Shown piece after piece: positions 11,357-20,020 of a stretch of DNA of 21,284 nucleotides; position 1 is the stretch's first letter, and each line of letters starts with the position of its first letter. Both the position numbers and the translations under genes were made by a program. The DNA is from Balantidium ctenopharyngodoni (lineage: Eukaryota; Ciliophora; Litostomatea; Vestibuliferida; Balantidiidae), in assembly GCA_036325645.1 (NCBI GenBank), contig JAWNBB010005952.1, forward strand, positions 1 through 21,284, given 5' to 3'. The notes beneath the pieces are model-generated. The model saw only the letters and a program-made list of their open reading frames with translations, had not been told where the DNA came from and did not search any database.

Positions 11357-14300
11357 ATGAAAGACAACAAAAACGTCATTAAGAACTGAGCAAAGAGAAG
11401 CCAAAAGAAAACGGATATTTTTTCATTGAATCAAATTTTAAAAAAGCATAAAAGTCAAGATGTTTACTTCAAGCACAGTTCCCCAACAAACAAAAAAGGA
11501 AATATTTTAGAAAGTACTCAAACCAATTTGAAAGGAGCTTTAAAATGTAATGGTCAAAAAGCAGAGCTCAACCAAAAGTCGAAAGTATCTCAAAACCAAA
11601 AGAAATTAGTAACAACAAGTTCCAAAATTAGTCCCCGCGTGATTGATGAGATAACCCAGAAAGAAGCAAAGACGAGAAAGAGTGAAATTCATGAGGGAGA
11701 ATTGGTCAAACACACTTCTTGAGAACGGATAATGAGCGATAACGACTCTTTCCAGGAAATAGACTCGGATGAACAACGTGAGGCCCAAAGCTCCTCTGAT
11801 CAGGATAGTAGTAATATAATCGATTGTATAGATGAGACAGAAATATCAGAAATAAATACCGAATACTCTACTGGTCCTCAGCAGATCAATATGAAAAAAG
11901 TGCCGAATATAATTACTACACATATCAACAAATTTCCCACATTATCATCTAATCCTTTTGCAGCAAATGGCTTTGAAAAAGATATTGTTAATTGCACAAC
12001 AGAGAGCAATACCGAGAATCTCAATGGCAATAGAAGGTATAGTAAACCTGCAAATACTCAACCATCAGTTAAAACACCCATGAAGAAAATAGAATCTGAT
12101 AGTTTCAATGGAGATATTCCTTGAAACATTAATCAAGAAATTGAAAAAAATGGTTTACAGTCTCAAAGCCCCAAAATAACAAATGAAAAGAAACCTGAAG
12201 AAATAGAAATGATCAATAATACACAAACTCATTCAAGTCAAGATACTCACCAACTCTTTCGTTCTTTACTCACCTTCGCTAAAAAAGGTGACCGGGAAAC
12301 CTTTCTGGAAACCCTCGAGAAGGTGCTTTCAACCGATCGGTCACAAATCAATTATACAGATGAAAGCGGTTACACCGCTTTACACTATTCATGTGATGAA
12401 GGTAATTGAAAAATAGTAGAAATGCTTATAAAAGCGAACTGTGACTGAAATAAAAAAACAAACGACAAAAAAACTGCTCTTCATTTAAGCGTATTTCATG
12501 GCTACTTTGACATCACAAAGCTTCTCGTGGAAAACGGTGCTGCGTGAAACGTTGGCGATAACGAGAAAAACACCCCAGTTCATATCTGCTCAACTCAGGG
12601 TCATGTGGAATGATTAAAGTTCCTCCTCGATAAACTCCCATCAGCAAATAACAAAAACATTTATGGGAAAACACCCTTAGCTTTAGCCAGTACAAGTGAG
12701 GTAAAAACCCTGATCAAAGAGTATCTCAGTAAAAAGGATAATGTTTACCATAATATCAAAATTCAAGCCGCAAACGACAGTACAATGAATAAAATGATGA
12801 ATAAATTTAAAAATGATAACAATGGGATCATGTTCCACAACACGCAGCACAACATTAATATAAATATTCAAACAAATATAAATAACACTAACGGACATAG
12901 TAATACTGAGTATAAGGGTAATAAAATATGACTGTCCAATAAAGTAAGTGCCAAGAAACAACACGATTCTGTATATACGAAACCTTTCAGTCCCAATTCG
13001 GATAGTAAGTTCCAGCATAATAATTCGAGTAATTGTGTCGGATGAAAGCAATCGGCGAAAAGTAAACAAGAATTAAATACTAATTTTACGAAAAGACTAA
13101 ATACTTCAGGGAACGCTCAATCAAGTGGTAATAAACAAAAAGCGAATATCAATTTAAATACAAGTACGAACTGAAACACAGCAGCCAATAAACAAAAACC
13201 GTTGAGTAGTATTGGGCAATTTCACAAAACGAAAACACTCCAAAAGTTCACAACTAGTAACAAAAACACGGTCGCTAAAAATAAAACAGCGTCAAACTCC
13301 GGAACAAAGCTTGGAAGCACTGGAAATGTGGTTAAAACTGCACTGAACAATACTTCAGATTCAGTAATTTATAAACTTAATAAAACCGAAGATTATGTCC
13401 AGAATTACAAGACGAACCCAAATGAAATCACAGCTGAGGATAATTTATACAACCAACTCTCATTGAACTCAATTGAAGAAGAACGAATAACACCGACTTC
13501 TTTTGTTTATTTAGGGTTACTCGGTCGCGGTAGCTTCGGTGATGTATATCTCGTTCAGAAGATAAACAGTAAGTCATGATACGCAATGAAAGTGTGAAGT
13601 AAAGATCGTGTTATGGGGCATAACTGAATGAAATACGCAATGGCCGAGAGAAATGTTCTTTCATTAACTAATCACCCTTTTATAGTTAAACTGAATTACG
13701 CGTTTCAGACATCGTCGAAGTTATTTTTAATTTTAGATTATTGTCCATTAGGGGATCTGTCCAAGCACATTGCACATGAGAAAAGATTTACTGAAAGTAA
13801 AGCAAAGTTTTACCTGTGTGAAATATTGCTTGCGCTTGAGGATTTGCATAAAAGAGATATCATATTTCGTGATTTAAAACCGGATAATGTAGTGGTTGAC
13901 GAAGAAGGGCATGCGAAATGAACTGACTTTGGATTAAGTAAGGAAGGAGTTTTCGATTCGAAATGCGCAAAATCTTTTTGCGGATCAATCGCGTATCTCG
14001 CACCCGAAATGCTTAAAAAACAAGGACATGGAAAAGCGGTTGATTGGTATTGACTTGGAGTATGATTTTACGAAATGATCGTTGGAATACCTCCCTTTTT
14101 AACGGAAAAGCAAGATGATATTTTTAGAAATATTGAATACGGGGAACTCCAAATCCCTAAATTCGTTTCGAAGGAAGCAACTGAATTATTAAGAGCTGTA
14201 CATATTTTTTAATTATCCATATATCTAATCTATAGTTATTACAGCGAGATCCTTGAAGACGCTGAGGAGGAAGTGACAAAGACGCAAGTGAAATAAAGAG

Positions 14301-14499
14301 TCACAAATATTTCCAAGAAATCAACTGGAACGACGTGTACAATAAAAAGATACCAACACCGTGAATTAACAACTATAGTTCAACCACTCATTTATTTAAA
14401 AGTCCAAAAATGATCCAGTGTGAAGACGAATGCGAAGAACTCAACTCAGGCAAAAACTTTTGAACAGGTTGGACGTTTATCCACACTGAAGATTCCTAG
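11357..14499 (+). CDS. Ankyrin-repeat AGC-family Ser/Thr protein kinase (1034 aa, two exons)
   Basis: The exons are 11357-14197 and 14236-14499. The ATG at 11357 is the first after an in-frame TAA at 11318, and the stop is TAG. Twenty in-frame TGA codons are read as Leu. Residues 1-300 are polar and probably disordered; ankyrin repeats lie at about 333-470, followed by an Asn/Lys-rich linker to about 710. The kinase domain is at about 716-975: glycine loop GRGSFGDVY, Lys 745 in YAMKV, alpha-C Glu 764, FRDLKPDN with Asp 839, DFG at 857, then YLAPEM and DWY. The block RDP-x-RR-x-G marks the AGC C-lobe, and a C-terminal tail ends at GWTF, a hydrophobic-motif equivalent. The activation loop reads FCGS where FCGT is usual. 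All catalytic residues are present, so it should be active, phosphorylating Ser/Thr. Closest groups are the S6K/SGK/PKA-like AGC kinases. The ankyrin repeats probably bind a partner or target. Confidence 0.93.
14198..14235 (+). other. 38-nt spliceosomal intron in the kinase gene
   Basis: The frame runs into TAA at 14210 just after the ELLRA block. Removing 14198-14235, which begins GTACAT and ends CTATAG, restores the AGC consensus LLQRDP on the other side. The length is not a multiple of three and it contains TAA, so retention would truncate the kinase. The tiny size fits ciliate-type introns. Confidence 0.88.
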
Positions 14500-14757
14500 G
14501 AGTGTGAATATAAATAACACAGTTAAAATAAAAGTGTGGTTTGTATTTAATAATGTGTTTAATTATGTGTTTGATTATGTGCGGTAACAAGTAAAAGTAT
14601 CAGACTAAGAAAAATATAACCTTGAAATACAAGATTAAGCTATTATAATAATAACTATATGAATCATTAGAAACAGATGGTAAAAAACGTAATTTAAAAA
14701 TAAAATTATTTAGTCTTTTAAATTAACAGTCAATATTTAGTTATGCAAGTTACTGTT

Positions 14758-16065
14758 TTACTGCTGCTGCTCCTCGTCTTCGTAGTTCATTTCGTCGACA
14801 TATTCTTCCATTTTACATCAACGCTTTTCGAAGTTAACAAAGGAACTCGTAATCATATCCATTTGACTTACCATTTTATCGAACACTTTCGATAATCCTT
14901 CTGAGACGTTGTCTTTGTTTTGTGCGTTGAGAGAAGTTGCTTCATTATTTTTATAGTTGAATTTAGTATCATAAGTGGTTCCAAACCCTTTCGATGCGGA
15001 GTTTACATTATTAGATGCGTGATTATAAATATTCACGGAATTAAAATTGGTTCCCATTTCAGCATAGCTCTCCAGGTTGGTTTTCCACATAATGATTTGG
15101 GAGTCTAAACCACCAGTTGCGATATAGTCACCGAAGTGTGAAAAAGCCACACTCATAACTGCGGAGTCATGCCCTGTAAGCGTAAATAATACTTCTCCGA
15201 TACGTAAATCATAGATTTTCATAGAGTTATCGTATGAAGTGGAAGCAAGGAAGTTACCGCTGGGATGAAACGCAACTGATGTTGCCGGACATTGATGCTG
15301 ATTATAGGTTTGAACAAGTTGTTTGCTTCTGATATCGAATAATCGTATTTTACTGTCGAAACAAGCAGTTGCCAAACAAGAATTATCTGGATGGAAACGA
15401 ACGCAGTTCACGGCACCACGATGTTCGTTGTTATCAAATGAAAAACAAAGCTTTTTACATCCGACATCCCATAATCTTAACACTTTATCATCAGAGCCCG
15501 AAGCGATTAATTTTGAATCCTTGCTAAAACGTGTGCATTTTACCCAATTTGTATGTCCTGTTAAGTTTGCTTGGAGTTTTTTATCAGCAATACTAATTAT
15601 TTTCACTGTTTTATCATCTGACCCTGTACAAATCAAACGCGAATCGCAACTGAAATCAACTGATTTGACCGGAGCCGAGTTATGTTTTAGAACTTGAGAT
15701 TGGATTTTTCCTTGAGTTGAGGAATAATCATCTGTATTTGACCATATTCGAACAGTATGATCAGAAGAGGCTGTTGCGTAGCTGAAGCCAGAAGGAGATA
15801 CCGATATATCATTTATTAAGGATTTATGGCCTTCACCTACAAGAGGCTTTTTATTTAAATTATTTAAATCCCACACTAAGACGTGATTATCAAAGGATGC
15901 GGAAATTAATTGCTTATTATTCGAGTTGAAGTGAAGCATGGAAACAGTGTCACTATGATACTTAAGTACCTTTAAATACGTCGGTTGAGGAATGAAGTCC
16001 TCTTCTTGGACATTGTCGGGGAAGGATTGGCTGTTGCCAGTGGATTGTATGTAGGTGGTAGCCAT
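14758..16065 (-). CDS. POC1: POC1-like centriolar WD40-repeat protein (435 aa)
   Basis: POC1 is a component of centrioles and basal bodies needed for their assembly and stability. The ATG at 16063-16065 opens 436 codons ending in TAA at 14758-14760. Seven WD repeats fill about residues 30-330, with blade ends such as VLVWD, VRIWS, LRLWD, RLFD, KIYD and IIMW. A linker follows, then a C-terminal coiled coil from about 385, as in POC1. By the standard code the protein would stop at 415 at TGA (14818-14820). Reading on adds 20 residues that complete the coiled-coil motif EKR-x-CKMEE, equivalent to EQRL in POC1, before a Glu/Gln-rich end. The five Trp codons are all TGG. It is convergent with the kinase gene, 258 bases apart. 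The seven-blade propeller alone is not specific; the coiled-coil tail supports POC1. Confidence 0.85.
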
Positions 16066-17052
16066 TTATTTAATATTTGAAATGATATTTCAGAGATTAT
16101 ATTGTGTTTATTGATAAGATATTAAGAATAGATATTAGCTTTACTTATTAGTTAATTAATATAAGGCTAAGTTAGTATCTCTGTATAAGATAATCTTTTA
16201 TAATCAGACTTAATTCGTCTGTCGAACGAATGTCCTTGGATTGATAAGGATTTTCATGTTTTGTTTTTATTTAATTTGAGTTACTTTGAGATTTTGATCA
16301 TGTTCAATTGTTATGGCGTGAATCAAATATCACTTCGAGAATTTATTTTGGATTAATGCGATAACTTGTGTAATTCTTTTCTGAATTTCGTTTAGAATAA
16401 ACAATATAAATGTGATTTACTGATGTCATTTTGTGCGATGTCAATAAAGAACTGAAGAATTATTTACTACTCAATTTCAATTCTTCTTATTTGAATTGAC
16501 AATTGAATATTCATTATTTATCGCAATGTTAAAATAGAAAACAACTCTCATTTCCTATTCATTTCATGAACTAATATTACTAAATTAATTAGTAAATTAG
16601 GATGTATATCAAAAGATAATAGTCCAATTATAATGATCTTATCATTAGATCATCTCAACCACTTTATTCGTGAATTACAAGTCCAGAATACATTGATCAA
16701 GATAATAATCTTTCCCATTATTTAAAATCCTTTTATTCAAAGATTGTGATTTTTCCATAATTACAATCTTGTTACGAAACGAAATTTACAGTGTTAATTT
16801 CCACATTTTATAATAAATATTATGATTAACAGTATATCACATAATATACAAACAAAATGCCAAAAGCAAAAATAAACCCAAGAGATGATCTTAAGCTTAA
16901 TCTCCTTGATTGACATCCCAAAACATAATTATAATATCCGATATAACAACCATTTAAATAAGTGAATTAAATTTAATGTTAATTATCAAATAGTACATGA
17001 ATTAAATATAATAAAATCCCCGTTTAAATAAGATATCATATACTCGTTCCTA
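16066..17052. other. Intergenic region, no gene seen
   Basis: Nearly 1 kb of AT-rich sequence separates the POC1 start from the stop of the upstream minus-strand gene. It must carry the POC1 promoter and the 3' end of the upstream gene. I see no long open frame even with TGA read as sense, no tRNA and no clear repeat. Confidence 0.5.
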
Positions 17053-18153
17053 TTAATCGGCGCTTTTAATAGAATCCACACTCATATTAATCTCTTGATT
17101 TTCAAATGGATGGTAAAAACTGTTAATTTCCGCTTCTTCATCATTGAAATAATTTGCACATCTTCTCCTTTCGTTCACAACTCCTACAAAATCAATTTTA
17201 AATAAATTATTCATGGGTTCGTCTTGAATATCGTTATTGATCCCAAAGAAATTATCGAACTCTTCATAACGTATTTCTTCAGTGGTTTTCATGTGTTTCG
17301 AATAAATATGAGGGATTTGATGGATATAATTTCTGAGTTTTTCTATAATTCCTTCTTCGTGGGATTGGTGTAAATTGTATTCGATTATAAAACTATTTCA
17401 TGCGCTCTCGCCGCATTCTTCTAGAAAAGCATTATATAATGAAAACGTTCCAATTTGACTAAATAACCAAAGAAAGTACTTGGTGTTGAAAGACTTAAAT
17501 TCGATTATTTTTTGCGTGGATGGGTTTGTATACTTCATTGGAGGAAGTAAATTCTTTTGGCAAAAGTCGTTCCAGAACCTCTTATTGTAGTAAGTGAATC
17601 AAGAAGGATTTGAAATATATTTTTGTTTTATATAGTTACGGAGTTTCCGAAATATTTTCTTGTCGATGTTCTCTTTCTTGAGGAATTTCGGATTGAACTC
17701 CTTTAAAAACGGATCGGAGTTTTTAAACCGTTCACCTTGTATCACTGGTTTAGGAATATAATCCCGATTATATTTATTATAATTCGAGAATGGATCATTT
17801 ATAATAGTTTCGTCGATTGTAAAACAAGACACGCCTTGCGAAGTTGGTATACTTCCTTTTCTCGAATATATTTTTTCATTGGATGCGGGAGGATTCGCAG
17901 TGATGAAAGATTCGCTGACTTCATCAATTGTTGAATGGAGGGAATTATGGTGGAAGGATTCTTCGGAGTTTGGAATTGGGAGATCCGACTTTGCAATGCT
18001 TTGTCAAGGATTGAAGATTTGGTTATTCTGGGAGGAGATAAATCAATTTTTGGTCTCTTGAGATATGATGCGCTTTAGTTTAATTATATCAAATATTTGA
18101 GACTTTCGGATGAAGGATTGACTGGTTTTAAAATCTGGTATTCTACACTCCAT
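17053..18153 (-). CDS. Hypothetical protein, 366 aa, unrecognised
   Basis: The ATG at 18151-18153 is the first after an in-frame TAA (18190-18192). The frame runs 367 codons to TAA at 17053-17055, crossing TGA at 18043, 18004, 17599 and 17398, read as Leu. By the standard code it would be only fragments. The first 150 residues are Ser/Asn/Pro-rich and probably disordered. The middle, about residues 150-285, looks folded: basic, helix-rich, with aromatic patches such as RFWNDF and YFLWLFSQIG. The motif KLRNYI occurs twice about 95 residues apart, which may mark a repeated helix. The C-terminal 80 residues are acidic. I see no transmembrane segment, signal peptide or known catalytic motif. The sustained frame, Trp as TGG and the folded core argue that it is a real gene. 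Its function is unknown. Confidence 0.72.
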
Positions 18154-19363
18154 GTTTTTATTTAAATTAGTTAAGAACAAAAGGTAGTGTTAGAATCATA
18201 TAGTATTTTGAATTAGAGTAATTTGGCAATAATATAATTTATATTCATGATTGTGAAGTTATATTTAGTATGATGTATTAATAATGGGATATTTCGATAA
18301 GGTTAATCATTATTATAAGTCATAGAAATTAGTTGAATTGTCGTAATTAAGCAAGGAAGAAACCTATGAAATGTAACGAAATTATTGGGTTAAAGCAAGG
18401 AAAAGCATTTATTGTTGATAAAGATAAAAATAGTTTTCTCGATATTTTAGAATGAATACTTAATGTAATTCGTGAAGATTATGTAATTGGAATATAAGAA
18501 ATGTATTTGTTCATTGATGGAAATGTGAAGAATTTGACTCGCGTTATGAATTTTACTTAGTACTTCTTTGGTGTACATATCAATGTCTTTATGTTGCGAT
18601 CTTTGTATTTGTTTGCAATTATCCTGAAGTATCTCGTGTAAACAAATAATTTGATATTGATTATTTATTAATATCACTTTTTTGATTACAAATTCTAGTT
18701 ATTCTTTACACATCTTAATATATCTGACAGAATTTTTAATCAATAATCTTCAAATTTAAATATTCACCAATTGGGAAAACCTTATTATCTAATTGATTCT
18801 CATTAAATATTAGTCGTCTGATACCAGTTTCATTCAGTCGACAGTTTTTTATTGCCTAAACATATGTTGATCGTAAGGAAAAATAATGACTATTTTATAT
18901 CATTTTCATTAAAGCATAAAATCTAACAGGATGAAACCTGATCATGTTTAAACAAAAATAAACTAATCAACAACTTTATTCTAATTACTACAAGACAAGT
19001 GCATCATCATAAAGAAAGATTGTTTGTTCTGCGAAATAATAAATAAATAAAATATAATAATCATTCATATTTGATTCCAATTAATACTGTTGAATTAGTA
19101 TATTATTTATTTATCATCGTCACTCATTAGATATATCTACCCAATTATCAAATATCTCACTCTTACCGTGAAATCCCGAAATAATACGGACTGACCTTTC
19201 ACGAGAGAAACTATGAATTATTATTTCGAAACTAAAATAATATTTAAGCCATTATAATTAAGAGTTATTTAATAAGACAATCGCAGAGATAGTATATACC
19301 AATTAACATAATAATTTCATATCATTAAATAATAAATTATATCATAATATTTATATATAAAAA
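18154..19363. other. Divergent intergenic region, no supported gene
   Basis: About 1.2 kb of AT-rich sequence lies between the starts of the minus-strand hypothetical gene and the plus-strand Rab gene, and presumably carries both promoters. A 43-codon plus-strand frame (18366-18497) and a minus-strand frame at 18447-18677 without an upstream ATG are the longest open stretches. Neither has family support. I see no tRNA-like cloverleaf or repeat array. Confidence 0.5.
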
Positions 19364-20020
19364 ATGGCAGGAACCCAAGAATACGATTACTTATTCAAAC
19401 TTCTTTTAATCGGTAACAGCGCAGTCGGCAAATCATCCCTCCTCTTCCGGTTTGTCGATGATGTCTGGAACGAAAACTTCGTCCCAACAATTGGTGTAGA
19501 TTTTGTAAGAGATATATTCATAACAAAAACAAAAAATCTTTAGAAAATTAAAACAATGGAGGTCGCCGGGAAAACTTTAAAGCTTCAAATTTGGGACACT
19601 GCTGGTCAAGAGAGATTCAAAAATATCACTGCGAGCTATTACAAAGGTGGACACGGAATACTCGTCGTTTACGATATTACAGACAAGGAAAGTTTCAAAA
19701 ATTTAAATTCGTGGCTTATCGAAATCGAGAAAAATGCAAATAAAAACGTGTATAAAATTTGAATAGGAAATAAGTGCGATTTGGAGGAAAAAAGGCAAGT
19801 TTCTTATCAAGAGGGAAAAGAGTTCGCTAATAGTAACGGAATGATTTTCATGGAAACATCAGCTAAAACAAATACCAACGTTGTTGAATCTTTTCAAGGA
19901 TTGAGTCAAGAAATAATGAAAAATGTGTCGAAAGATAAAGGGGAGAATAAAGTAGCGAAGAAAATACATATTGACGGAAAGAAAGCTAATGAAATCCATG
20001 ACAAAAAAGCATGTTGTTAA
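19364..20020 (+). CDS. Rab1/Rab8-type small GTPase (205 aa, two exons)
   Basis: A membrane-traffic GTPase switch, most like Rab1/Rab8, acting on ER-Golgi or secretory membranes. The exons are 19364-19504 and 19544-20020; the stop is TAA directly after the C-terminal Cys-Cys (204-205), the usual geranylgeranylation site. All G motifs are present: P-loop GNSAVGKS (17-24), switch-I Thr 42 in PTIGVDF, WDTAGQE (64-70) with catalytic Gln 69, GNKCD (122-126) and ETSAK (151-155). The family length is about 200-210, so it is full size. One in-frame TGA (19760-19762, residue 120) sits just before IGNKCD, a position normally Leu, Val or Ile, which supports UGA = Leu. Trp 35, 64 and the Trp of SWLIEI are TGG. 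The exact subfamily would need a tree. Confidence 0.95.
19505..19543 (+). other. 39-nt spliceosomal intron in the Rab gene
   Basis: The intron begins GTAAGA and ends CTTTAG and sits between GVDF and KIKTMEV, exactly within the conserved Rab IGVDFKI segment. It is a multiple of three but ends with an in-frame TAG, so an unspliced transcript would stop. Length and borders match the kinase intron. Confidence 0.9.

Noticed and set aside
18366-18497. 43-codon plus-strand ORF with one TGA
   Set aside because: Short enough to occur by chance in this composition; no motif or neighbour supports it.
18447-18677. Minus-strand ORF of about 76 codons
   Set aside because: No upstream ATG in frame before a TAA; it lies in AT-rich intergenic sequence without any motif.
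309-20020. UGA = Trp (as in Blepharisma or mitochondria)
   Set aside because: Conserved Trp sites in POC1, Rab and the kinase are TGG, while TGA sits at Leu-type positions such as RLG and KLTDFG. With UGA = Trp, an AT-rich genome should use TGA heavily in WD repeats, and it does not.
309-20020. UGA = Cys (Euplotes code)
   Set aside because: A few sites could be Cys (DWYC, HVEC), but RLG, KLTDFG, KVLSKD and the coiled-coil site are poor fits, and the CxxC and catalytic cysteines use TGT or TGC.
309-20020. Pseudogenes or many small genes, as a standard-code reading suggests
   Set aside because: All fragments of each locus share one frame, only TGA interrupts them, and catalytic motifs are intact.
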